Below, in pieces: positions 18,076 through 25,890 of a stretch of 64,000 nucleotides of DNA. A model generated the notes under the pieces. The model did not search any database. It had not been told where the DNA came from and saw nothing but the letters and a program-made list of their open reading frames with translations. The stretch comes from DATDMG01 sp036518955. GTDB taxonomy: Bacteria > Actinomycetota > Actinomycetes > Actinomycetales > Kineosporiaceae. The stretch lies in NCBI GenBank assembly GCA_036518955.1, contig DATDMG010000561.1, positions 1 to 64,000 of the forward strand, given 5' to 3'. A program made the position numbers and the translations under genes. Position 1 is the first letter of the stretch; each line of letters starts with the position of its first letter.

Positions 18076-19214
18076 GCCCTGTCGAGTCGAGCGTCCCGCT
18101 CGGCCTGCCCGCGTCCCGTTCGGGCCTGGACGACGTCCCGAAGCTGCCGGTGGGCAGCCCCCGGCAGACGAAGAAGACGTTCACCTCGGACTCCGAGGTC
18201 CGCTGGTGCCCCGGGTGCGGCGACTACGCCATCCTGGCCGCCGTCCAGGGGTTCCTGCCGGAGCTGGGCCTGCGCCGCGAGAACATCGTCTGCGTCTCCG
18301 GGATCGGCTGCTCCTCGCGGTTCCCCTACTACCTGGACAGCTACGGGCTGCACTCGATCCACGGCCGGGCGCCGTCGATCGCGACCGGCCTCGCGACGTC
18401 CCGGCCCGACCTGTCGGTCTGGGTGGTGACCGGTGACGGCGACGCGTTGTCGATCGGGGGCAACCACCTCATCCACGCGCTCCGCCGCAACGTCAACCTG
18501 ACGATCCTGCTGTTCAACAACCGGATCTACGGACTGACGAAAGGGCAGTACTCACCGACGTCGGAGCCCGGCAAGGTGACCAAGTCGACCCCGTTGGGGT
18601 CCGTCGACGAGCCCTTCAACCCGGTGTCGCTGGCGCTGGGCGCCGAGGCCACCTTCGTCGCCCGGACCCTGGACAGCGACCGCAAGCACCTGACGTCGGT
18701 GCTGCGCCAGGCTGTCGAGCACCGGGGGGCCGCGCTGGTGGAGATCTACCAGAACTGCCCGATCTTCAATGACGGTGCGTTCGACGTCCTCAAGGACCAC
18801 GACTCCGCCACGGCGCGGCTGGTCCGGCTCGAGCACGGCGCTCCGGTCCGCTTCGGCGCCCCGGCGCCGGACGGCCTGGGTAATCGCGGGGTGGCCCGCC
18901 GCCCGGACGGCCTGCTGGAGATCGTCGAGCTTCCGGACGGTGCGGCCAGCCCGGGGGCCGACCGGGTCCTGGTACACGACGCCGGATCCGTGGACCCGTC
19001 CGGCCAGTTCACGCTCTCCCGGCTGGATGACCGCTCGATGGCGCACGTCCCGATCGGTGTCTTCCGCTCGGTGAGCCGACCCACCTATGACGACCTCGTC
19101 CGGGCCCAGGTCGCCTCGGCGGTCGAGGCCGCCCGCGGTCCTGCCACGGACGACGACCTGGCTGCGCTGCTCGCGGGCAAGGACACCTGGACGGTGGCAC
19201 CCTCCGCGTCGTGA
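18072..19214 (+). CDS. korB: 2-oxoacid:ferredoxin oxidoreductase, beta subunit
   Basis: Thiamine diphosphate and [4Fe-4S]-binding subunit, 380 residues. The TPP motif runs from GDGDALSIGGNH (121-132) to NN at 149-150. Cluster ligands are Cys46 and Cys49 (CPGC), Cys80 (GIGC) and Cys229 (YQNCPIF), as in the archaeal enzymes. GTG at 18072 overlaps the korA stop. The 3' end overlaps the convergent glycosyltransferase gene by 130 bp. No ferredoxin gene is next to it. Confidence 0.95.
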
Positions 19215-20152
19215 TCCTCGGCGCCGCCGCCGCGCGGCCGGGTCGGGGTGCGGACCCCGGCCCGGGCGGCGGCCCACGCTTCCACGTCGGCGGCGACGTC
19301 GTCCCAGCAGGTCCCGACGCCGAGCTTGTCGGCCTCGAGGTGAGTGATCAGGTTCGGTGCCGCCCCCACGAACAGGCGGCAGTTGGCGAGCCTGCGGTGC
19401 GCCCGCAGGTTGGTCGCCACCAGGAACGGCGTCAGGACGGCGTCCCGGGCCCAGCGCTTGGCCGAGCGGCCCCCCGACGAGACGAGGGCGCGCGCCAGGT
19501 GACGGTAGGGATGCGGCTCGAAACCCTGGATGACGACGCAGCTGTCGTGATCGCGGTACATGTTCCTGTGCGGCACCATGCAGAACCGGAAGATCCCCAG
19601 GTCCGCCTTGATCGCCCGCACCCTCCCGCCGAACGAGCTCGCCGTGCTCAGGATGCGTTCCCACCGAACACCGTCGACCGAGCCGACGACCGCGTGCCGC
19701 CACCCGCGTGGGAGCGGCGGCAGCTGCGCCTGCGGCAGTTGGCCATGGACGAAGCCGTAGAGCGCGAAGTAGTCCGCCTCCGGCAGTACCTTCGCCGCCG
19801 CGACGAGGTGGGTGAGGGCCCCCTCGGTGTAGAGATAGTCGTCCTCGCTGAACCAGACGAGATCGTCGTCGTCCCAGCCGAGCAGGGCCGGAAGGCGTAG
19901 TCCCAGGACGTACGACCGCCGCATCCCGACCCTGGGCAGCTCGACGACCCGACCGACGGGGCGTTGGATGGTCAGGATCTCCTCCGGCACCGGGCCGTCG
20001 TTGAGGAACAGCACCTCGAGCTCGGACCCAGCCGCCTCGACCGCACGCACGAAGGACAGCAGGGCCAGCCGCTTGCTGTAGTAAGAAGGGCGGTTCTTCC
20101 AGTTCTCACCGCCGTACGAGCGGTACACCAGACGCAACATCACCGGCCCCAT
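19085..20152 (-). CDS. Glycosyltransferase-like protein
   Basis: About 355 residues. LEVLFLNDGP and GWDDDDLVWFSEDDYLY resemble the nucleotide-sugar and metal-binding (DxD-type) region of GT-A fold glycosyltransferases; the rest is not distinctive. No signal or membrane anchor. ATG at 20152 is chosen; ATG at 20140 is equally possible and neither has a clear ribosome site. The last 43 codons are antisense to the end of korB, and this tail is Ala/Ser/Arg-rich, so only the upstream part is likely to be the conserved domain. Confidence 0.6.
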   Translation of the reverse strand: MGPVMLRLVYRSYGGENWKNRPSYYSKRLALLSFVRAVEAAGSELEVLFLNDGPVPEEILTIQRPVGRVVELPRVGMRRSYVLGLRLPALLGWDDDDLVWFSEDDYLYTEGALTHLVAAAKVLPEADYFALYGFVHGQLPQAQLPPLPRGWRHAVVGSVDGVRWERILSTASSFGGRVRAIKADLGIFRFCMVPHRNMYRDHDSCVVIQGFEPHPYRHLARALVSSGGRSAKRWARDAVLTPFLVATNLRAHRRLANCRLFVGAAPNLITHLEADKLGVGTCWDDVAADVEAWAAARAGVRTPTRPRGGGAEDHDAEGATVQVSLPASSAARSSSVAGPRAASTAEATWARTRSS

Positions 20153-20222
20153 CCGTCGCTCTAAGCTCGCGTCGTCCACGCATCGTCACACGCGTCCAGC
20201 AGCGGTGCATCTTCCCTGACCG

Positions 20223-20292
20223 GCTTTTTGCCGCCTGATGAGCTAGCTTTTTGCTTGCCTGATGAATCAGCTTTTGCCGCCTGATGAGCAGA
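20223..20292. repeat. Three 23-24 bp direct repeats between divergent genes
   Basis: Copies begin at 20223 (GCTTTTTGCCGCCTGATGAG), 20246 (GCTTTTTGCTTGCCTGATGA) and 20270 (GCTTTTGCCGCCTGATGAGC). They are more A+T-rich than the surroundings and lie between the glycosyltransferase and rarD promoters. The two-turn spacing fits an array of operator sites; a remnant of a larger repeat is also possible. Confidence 0.7.
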
Positions 20293-20336
20293 CCCGATCG
20301 AAGGAATCACGTGGGCGGGCGATCGGCACCATGACA

Positions 20337-20342
20337 TATGGT
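20337..20342 (+). promoter_or_regulatory. -10 element (TATGGT) of rarD
   Basis: TATGGT ends 6 nt before ATG at 20349, where there is no Shine-Dalgarno. This favours 20349 as a leaderless start over the in-frame ATG at 20331. Confidence 0.5.
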
Positions 20343-20348
20343 CGTCCC

Positions 20349-21275
20349 ATGAATCATGGGCGGCGAGGAGCCGGCTACGGCATCACCGCCTACCTGATCT
20401 GGGGGATCTTCCCGCTGTACTTCCATGCTCTGCGCCGTTCGGGGGCGGTGGAGATCCTGCTGCACCGGGTGCTGTGGTCGCTCGTGGTGTGCCTCGGAGT
20501 TCTCACCGTGGGGCGGGCCTGGCCGCAGGTGCGGGCGGCGCTCCACCGTCGTCACGACGCGGCCCTGCTCGCCACGGCGTCCGCGTTGCTCGCGGTCAAC
20601 TGGGGTGTGTACGTGTATGCGGTCAACAGCGGCCAGGTCCTCGAGGCGTCCCTCGGCTACTACATCAACCCGTTGGTCACGGTGCTGTTCGGCGTGCTCG
20701 CGCTGCGCGAGCGGCTGCGCCCGGTGCAGTGGGCGGCGGTCGGCACGGGGGGTGCGGCGGTCGCCGTCCTCACCGGGGCGTACGGCAGGCTGCCGTGGAT
20801 CGCCCTGGCGCTGGCCCTCTCCTTCGGCGGGTACGGGCTGATCAAGAACCGGGTGGGCGGGTCGGTCGGTGCACTCGCCAGTCTGTCCGTCGAGACGCTC
20901 ACACTGGCCCCGGTAGCGATCGCCGGGGTCGTCTGGCTGCAGGCCACCGGCCGGGGCACCTTCACCGACGACGCGCCGGCGCAGGGCCTGCTCCTGGCCA
21001 GCGCGGGGTTGGCGACCGTCGTCCCGCTGCTGTTCTTCGCCGCGGCCGCCCGGCGGGTGCCGCTGTCGACCATGGGCCTGCTGCAGTATCTGACCCCGAC
21101 CCTGCAGCTGATCTGCGGGGTGGTGTTCCTCGGTGAACACATGCCGCTGGCGCGCTGGCTCGGGTTCGGCCTGGTCTGGATCGCGCTGGCGCTGCTGACC
21201 GCCGACTCGCTGACGACCGCCCGACGCCGCACGCCCTCCCGCTTCGAGGCCCCGGCGACGGCGGCGTCGCCCTGA
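20349..21275 (+). CDS. rarD: RarD-type EamA family transporter
   Basis: 308-residue inner-membrane permease with ten hydrophobic segments and two EamA repeats. The start (RRGAGYGITAYLIWGIFPLYFHAL) and the mid-protein AVNWGVYVYAVNSGQVLEASLGYYINPL are characteristic of the RarD subgroup of drug/metabolite transporters. Its substrate is unknown. ATG at 20349 gives the usual family N-terminus and has TATGGT 6 nt upstream. Confidence 0.9.
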   Translation: MNHGRRGAGYGITAYLIWGIFPLYFHALRRSGAVEILLHRVLWSLVVCLGVLTVGRAWPQVRAALHRRHDAALLATASALLAVNWGVYVYAVNSGQVLEASLGYYINPLVTVLFGVLALRERLRPVQWAAVGTGGAAVAVLTGAYGRLPWIALALALSFGGYGLIKNRVGGSVGALASLSVETLTLAPVAIAGVVWLQATGRGTFTDDAPAQGLLLASAGLATVVPLLFFAAAARRVPLSTMGLLQYLTPTLQLICGVVFLGEHMPLARWLGFGLVWIALALLTADSLTTARRRTPSRFEAPATAASP

Positions 21276-21333
21276 CCGCCCTCGGCGACGACGTCCGCCG
21301 GCCGGGCCGGCGCGTACCGTCGGGGCCGGCTGC

Positions 21334-21339
21334 CAGACT
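21334..21339 (+). promoter_or_regulatory. -10 element (CAGACT) of the DNA ligase gene
   Basis: CAGACT, a near match to TANNNT, ends 6 nt before the ATG at 21346 with no Shine-Dalgarno, again fitting a leaderless message. Confidence 0.35.
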
Positions 21340-21345
21340 CGGACC

Positions 21346-22395
21346 ATGCGACTGCCCGTGATGCCGCCGGTCAAGCCGATGCTCGCCAAGGCACGGCCCG
21401 AGGTCCCGGACCAGCCGTCGGGGGGCGAGCCGGCCTGGCTGTACGAGCCGAAGTGGGACGGGTTCCGCTGCATCGTCTTCCGGGACGGCGACGAGGTCGT
21501 GCTCGGATCCCGCAACCTACGGCCCCTCGACCGGTACTTCCCCGAGGTGCTGGCCGCCGTGCGCGCCGAACTGCCGCCGCGCGTCGTCCTGGACGCCGAG
21601 CTGGTCGTCCCGCGCGAACGGGACGACCGCACCCGGCTCGACTGGGAGGCGCTCTCCCAGCGCATCCACCCCGCCGCCTCCCGGATCACGCTGCTCAGCG
21701 AGCAGACTCCGGCCCAGGTGATCGCCTTCGACTGCCTCGCGCTCGCCGACGACGACCTCACCCCGCGCCCACTCACCGAACGCCGTGCCGCACTGGAGTC
21801 GATCTTCGCCGATGGCCCTGCCGGGCGCGGCGTGCACCTGTCGATCGCCACCACGGACACCGGGACGGCGCGCGGCTGGTTCCGGACGTTCGAGGGGGCC
21901 GGGCTGGACGGCGTCGTCGCGAAGCGACTGGCCGGCCCGTACCGGCCGGACGTCCGGGACATGGTGAAGGTCAAGCACCACCGAACCGCCGACTGCGTCG
22001 TCGTCGGGTACCGCAAGCACAAGAGCATCGACGGCGTCGGGTCGCTGCTCCTCGGGCTGTACCACGGCGAGGCGCTGCACATGGTCGGCGGCGCTTCGGC
22101 CTTCCCGGCTGCCGAGCGGCGCGCCCTGCTGCAGCGGCTTCAGCCCTACCGGGTCGGCGCGGACGTCACGGCGGAGGGCGAGAAGAACCGCTGGAACGCC
22201 CGGGAGGACAGCTCCTTCGTTCCGCTGCGCCCCGAGCTGGTCGTGGAGGTGGAGTACGACCAGATGGAGGGCGACCGGCTCCGGCACGCGGGTCGGGTGC
22301 TGCGCTGGCGCACGGACAAGGCGCCACGGGACTGCGCCTACGACCAGCTGGAGGTGCCGACCCGGTACGACCTGTCCGACGTCCTCGCGCGGTGA
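21346..22395 (+). CDS. ligC: ATP-dependent DNA ligase (LigC-type)
   Basis: Seals nicks using ATP; LigC-type ligases support end joining and gap repair in actinobacteria. 349 residues: nucleotidyltransferase domain with motif I EPKWDGFR (Lys36 is the AMP acceptor), motif IV-like GLDGVVAKRL and motif V VKVKHH, then an OB-fold domain (about 215-345). It lacks polymerase and phosphoesterase domains, which LigD fuses in mycobacteria. The polymerase gene follows 25 bp downstream, so the two likely act together. No Ku gene lies in the window. Confidence 0.93.
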   Translation: MRLPVMPPVKPMLAKARPEVPDQPSGGEPAWLYEPKWDGFRCIVFRDGDEVVLGSRNLRPLDRYFPEVLAAVRAELPPRVVLDAELVVPRERDDRTRLDWEALSQRIHPAASRITLLSEQTPAQVIAFDCLALADDDLTPRPLTERRAALESIFADGPAGRGVHLSIATTDTGTARGWFRTFEGAGLDGVVAKRLAGPYRPDVRDMVKVKHHRTADCVVVGYRKHKSIDGVGSLLLGLYHGEALHMVGGASAFPAAERRALLQRLQPYRVGADVTAEGEKNRWNAREDSSFVPLRPELVVEVEYDQMEGDRLRHAGRVLRWRTDKAPRDCAYDQLEVPTRYDLSDVLAR

Positions 22396-22407
22396 GCACG
22401 CCACCGG

Positions 22408-22413
22408 CAGGAT
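22408..22413 (+). promoter_or_regulatory. -10-like element (CAGGAT) before the polymerase gene
   Basis: CAGGAT ends 7 nt before ATG at 22421, supporting that start and a possible internal leaderless promoter in the ligase-polymerase pair. Confidence 0.3.
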
Positions 22414-22420
22414 GGCTGGC

Positions 22421-23500
22421 ATGCCCGCACCCGCTCTGGAACTCGACGTGGACGGCGTCCCCGTCCGGTTGTCCAACCCCGACAAGGTCTACTTCCCCGG
22501 GCTCGGCCCGGACGGCGGCACGAAGCGCCACCTCGTCGAGTACTACCGGTCGGTGGCGACGCTGGGCGGCAGCCCGATCCTGACTGCGCTGCGTGACCGA
22601 CCGACCTACCTGCAGCGGTTCCCGGACGGGATCGACGGCGAAGAGGTCTACCAGAAGCGGCTGCCGCCCAAGCTGCCCGAGCACGTGCAGTCGTGCCGGG
22701 TGCGCTTCCCGTCCGGACGGTACGCGGACGCGCTCAAGGTGACCTGCGCCGCGGACGTCGTGTGGGCGGCCAACCTCGGTACCGTCACCTTCCACCCGTG
22801 GCACGCGCGCTGCGAGGACGTCGAGCACCCGGACGAGTTGCGCCTCGACCTCGATCCCCAACCGGGCACCGGGTTCGCCGAAGCCCGGGCGGTCGCCGTC
22901 GACGTCGTCCGGCCGTTGCTGGCGGAGCTGGGCTATGCCGGGTTCCCCAAGTGCAGCGGCGGACGCGGGATCCACGTGTACGTGCGGATCGAACCACGCT
23001 GGACGTTCGTGGAGGTACGCCGGGCCGCGATCGCGTTCGCCCGGGAGGTGGAGCGTCGGGCCCCCGACCGCGTCACCACCGCCTGGTGGAAGGAAGAGCG
23101 CGGAGAACGGATCTTCATCGACTACAACCAGAACGCCCGTGACCGGACCGTCGCCTCCGCGTACTCCGCCCGCCGGACGCCGCGGGCGACCGTGTCGACG
23201 CCGGTCACCTGGGCCGAATTGGCCGACACCGAGCCGGACGACCTCACCATCCACACCGTGCCCGCCCTCCTGAAACGCCGCGGCGACCCGATGGCCGCGC
23301 TGGACGACGTCGTCCACTCGCTGGACCCCCTGCTCGACCTGGCCCGCCGCGACGAGGCCGGCGGCCTCGGCGACCTGCCCTACCCACCCAACTACCCGAA
23401 GATGCCGGGCGAACCGAAGCGAGTGCAGCCGAGCAAGTCCCGCGCGGACACGGCGGGTAACACCCCGTCGCTCGGCCAGGGCCTGCCCGACCTGGACTGA
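22421..23500 (+). CDS. LigD-type DNA primase-polymerase (PolDom)
   Basis: Archaeo-eukaryotic primase-like polymerase that fills gaps, often with ribonucleotides, during end joining. 359 residues. The metal-binding acids Asp143 and Asp145 (LDLDP) and Asp234 (FIDYNQN) are present, with the nucleotide-binding SGGRGIH around 179-185. The core ends near residue 300 with HTVPALLKRRGDP; a Lys/Pro-rich tail follows. An in-frame ATG lies at 22412. Confidence 0.93.
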   Translation: MPAPALELDVDGVPVRLSNPDKVYFPGLGPDGGTKRHLVEYYRSVATLGGSPILTALRDRPTYLQRFPDGIDGEEVYQKRLPPKLPEHVQSCRVRFPSGRYADALKVTCAADVVWAANLGTVTFHPWHARCEDVEHPDELRLDLDPQPGTGFAEARAVAVDVVRPLLAELGYAGFPKCSGGRGIHVYVRIEPRWTFVEVRRAAIAFAREVERRAPDRVTTAWWKEERGERIFIDYNQNARDRTVASAYSARRTPRATVSTPVTWAELADTEPDDLTIHTVPALLKRRGDPMAALDDVVHSLDPLLDLARRDEAGGLGDLPYPPNYPKMPGEPKRVQPSKSRADTAGNTPSLGQGLPDLD

Positions 23501-23525
23501 CGTCGACCGGCCCGGGTGGCCGCGG

Positions 23526-24704
23526 TCACGGCGACCAGCGGACCTGGACGCTCGGCGCCTCGAGGAAGGCCGCGTACCCGGCGAGAGCACCCTCGAACCC
23601 GGCGCGATCCGCCTCGTCGAGCCGCTGGAGGGCCGCGGCGTCGACGACCAGTCGGCCGCCCCTGCGCGTGCGGATCCAGGTGCCCACCACCCGGCCTTCC
23701 CGGACGAGCGTCGGGCGGAAGACGCCGTTGCCGCCCGGCACCACGGCCTTCAGGTCTTCCGGTCCCATCAGCAGGGACCGGTCCTTGTACCCGAGCACGA
23801 ACTCGTCGAAGCCGGGCAGCGCCAGGCGCACCGGCCGGGGGACGGGTGGCGCGGCGTCCAGGACCGGTGGATGCGCCAGCATCGGCGCGCCGTCGACCGT
23901 CACCTCGCACACCTCGTCGCCCGCGGCCCGCAGGCCGCGGTCGACGTCGCCGAGCGGCAGGCCCGTCCACCCGGCGAGGTCTCGCCGCGGCACCGGACCG
24001 TGGCTGCGCACGTACCGGACGGCGACCACGGCCAGCGCCTCCTCCCGGTCGGGGCACCGCTGCCCAGGCGCCCAGTCGTCGAGGAGGACGAACGTCTGCT
24101 CCGAGCCGACGTCCGGCGCGAGGCAGGCGACCCCACGCTTGCAGGCCAGCCCCAGCAGGTGGTACCCGGCCTGGCCGACGACCGGCACACCGCCTGCCGC
24201 CAGGACCGCGAGACACCCGGCGCGGGTGAGCCGCCGGCCCCCCGCGAGGGCGGCCCCGAGACGTTCGATCGCTCGGTCGGCGTGAGCGTCGGTCAGACCG
24301 AGTTGGCGGCGCCGGGTGGCCTCCGCGGTCGCGGTGCGCCCGGCCATCAGCCCGGTCATCCACCGGGCGTCCCGAGCCGGGACGAGGTGCAGCGTCCCCC
24401 GCATCGGCCAGGTGCGGACGACGGTTCGCTCCTCCAGCGCGTGCCGCAGGGCGGTGGCCGTGGCCCCCGGCAACCGGACGCCGAGAGACCAGAGCAGGCT
24501 GCGCACGTCCTGGCCCTGCATCGCCCCGAACCAGGTGACGACGCGGAGGACGGCCGCGGCGAGCCCGCCTCCGGCCTCGTCGGCCCCCGGCGCTCCCCCG
24601 CCACCACAGGATTCGTCGGCCGGCGCCCAGACCCGCCCGGGCGGGGAGAGGAGCAGGGACCGCAACCGCAGGGCTCGTGCGTCAGCCGCGGACAGCCTGG
24701 TCAT
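23526..24704 (-). CDS. Winged-helix DNA-binding protein, AlkZ/YcaQ-like
   Basis: 392 residues of the HTH_42 (DUF1006) family. Members studied in other bacteria are DNA glycosylases that unhook interstrand cross-links or other alkylated bases. The family's Gln-x-Gln active-site motif is seen as MQGQD (Gln63, Gln65), and the C-terminal LPGFDEFVLGYKDRS is typical. A Gly/Ala-rich insert lies at 33-48. The ATG at 24704 has TAGGCT (24711-24716) 6 nt upstream. It converges on the polymerase gene, so three DNA-repair-type genes lie side by side. Confidence 0.82.
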   Translation of the reverse strand: MTRLSAADARALRLRSLLLSPPGRVWAPADESCGGGGAPGADEAGGGLAAAVLRVVTWFGAMQGQDVRSLLWSLGVRLPGATATALRHALEERTVVRTWPMRGTLHLVPARDARWMTGLMAGRTATAEATRRRQLGLTDAHADRAIERLGAALAGGRRLTRAGCLAVLAAGGVPVVGQAGYHLLGLACKRGVACLAPDVGSEQTFVLLDDWAPGQRCPDREEALAVVAVRYVRSHGPVPRRDLAGWTGLPLGDVDRGLRAAGDEVCEVTVDGAPMLAHPPVLDAAPPVPRPVRLALPGFDEFVLGYKDRSLLMGPEDLKAVVPGGNGVFRPTLVREGRVVGTWIRTRRGGRLVVDAAALQRLDEADRAGFEGALAGYAAFLEAPSVQVRWSP

Positions 24705-24710
24705 GCCCGG

Positions 24711-24716
24711 AGCCTA
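24711..24716 (-). promoter_or_regulatory. -10 element (TAGGCT), leaderless promoter
   Basis: TAGGCT on the minus strand ends 6 nt before the ATG at 24704 of the winged-helix gene. No Shine-Dalgarno is present. Confidence 0.5.
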
Positions 24717-24785
24717 GGTGCCGCCACCGACAGTCTGGCCGGCCGCGTCGAGGCCGCCCGTGGGGGGGCCGGACCAGGGGTCGCC

Positions 24786-25823
24786 TCAGGAGGTGCGCTC
24801 CACCACGGCGTGCGCGAACGCCTGCAGGGCCTCCTTCGCGGGACCCACCGGGAGGGGTTCCAGCACGTCCGCCGCCTCCCGGCCCCAGCGCTGGGCCTCG
24901 GCCCGGGCCCGCTCCGTCGCCGGGTGGTCGCGCAGCAGCGCCACCGCGGTGGCCAGCGCGGCGTCGTCGGTGAGGTCGCCGTCCAGCAGGGCGACCAGTT
25001 CGCGGGAGGCGGCGTCCCCGTGCTCCGCCGCGTGCCGTCGCGCCAGCAGCACCGGGAGCGTCGGCACGCCCTCGCGCAGGTCGGTTCCGGGCGTCTTGCC
25101 GCTGGTGGCGCCGTCCGAGACCAGGTCGATGACGTCGTCCGCGAGCTGGAACGCCACGCCGACCCGCTCGCCGTACCGGATGAGGACGTCGAGGACCTCC
25201 GGCGGGCAGCCGGCGAACATGGCGCCGAACCGCGCGGAGGTGGCGATCAGCGAGCCGGTCTTGTTCGCGAGCACCTGCACGTAGTGCTGCACCGGGTCGT
25301 CGCCCGCCCGCGGACCGATGGTCTCGTGGAGCTGCCCCAGGCAGAGCCGCTCGAACGTCTCGGCCTGGATCCGGACCGCCTGGGTACCGAGGTCCGCCAC
25401 GATCATGGACGCGCGGGCGAACAGCAGATCGCCGGTCAGGATCGCCACGGTGTTCCCCCACACCTGGTGTGCGGCGGGGGCGCCGCGTCGCACCGGCGCC
25501 GAATCCATCACGTCGTCGTGGTAGAGGGTGGCCAGGTGGGTCAGTTCCACCACCACCGCGGCGTGCAGGATCTCCGGCCGCGACGGGTCGCCCAGATGCG
25601 ACGCGAGCAGGGTCAGCAGTGGCCGCACCCGCTTGCCGCCCGCCTGGACCAGATGCCGGCAGGCGTCGTCCGCGAGCGGGTCCGCCTGCTGGACGGCGAC
25701 ATGTAGGCGGGTCTCGACCGAGGCGAGCCCGTCGCGGACCGCGGCGTCCAGCGGGGAGTCCGCCAGCGGCAGGTCCAGGGCAGCCGTGGCGGGTGACGGC
25801 GACCCGGCTCCCTGCCGGATCAT
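24786..25823 (-). CDS. Long-chain polyprenyl diphosphate synthase
   Basis: Elongates allylic diphosphates with isopentenyl diphosphate; here most likely makes the menaquinone side chain. 345 residues. First Asp-rich motif DDVMD (103-107), second DDVID (229-233), and GGKRVRPLL (62-70) are intact. Small residues sit just before the first motif (Ala98, Thr99), as in long-chain synthases. ATG at 25823 or GTG at 25832. It follows nuoN by about 67 nt on the same strand, and MenA, its probable user, is at 54.8 kb. Confidence 0.9.
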   Translation of the reverse strand: MIRQGAGSPSPATAALDLPLADSPLDAAVRDGLASVETRLHVAVQQADPLADDACRHLVQAGGKRVRPLLTLLASHLGDPSRPEILHAAVVVELTHLATLYHDDVMDSAPVRRGAPAAHQVWGNTVAILTGDLLFARASMIVADLGTQAVRIQAETFERLCLGQLHETIGPRAGDDPVQHYVQVLANKTGSLIATSARFGAMFAGCPPEVLDVLIRYGERVGVAFQLADDVIDLVSDGATSGKTPGTDLREGVPTLPVLLARRHAAEHGDAASRELVALLDGDLTDDAALATAVALLRDHPATERARAEAQRWGREAADVLEPLPVGPAKEALQAFAHAVVERTS

Positions 25824-25890
25824 GCCGGGCACGGTCCCACGCCACCGCCAGGTCCGGCGGGCCCGACGAGGCTGCTGCTGCGTCGGACGG

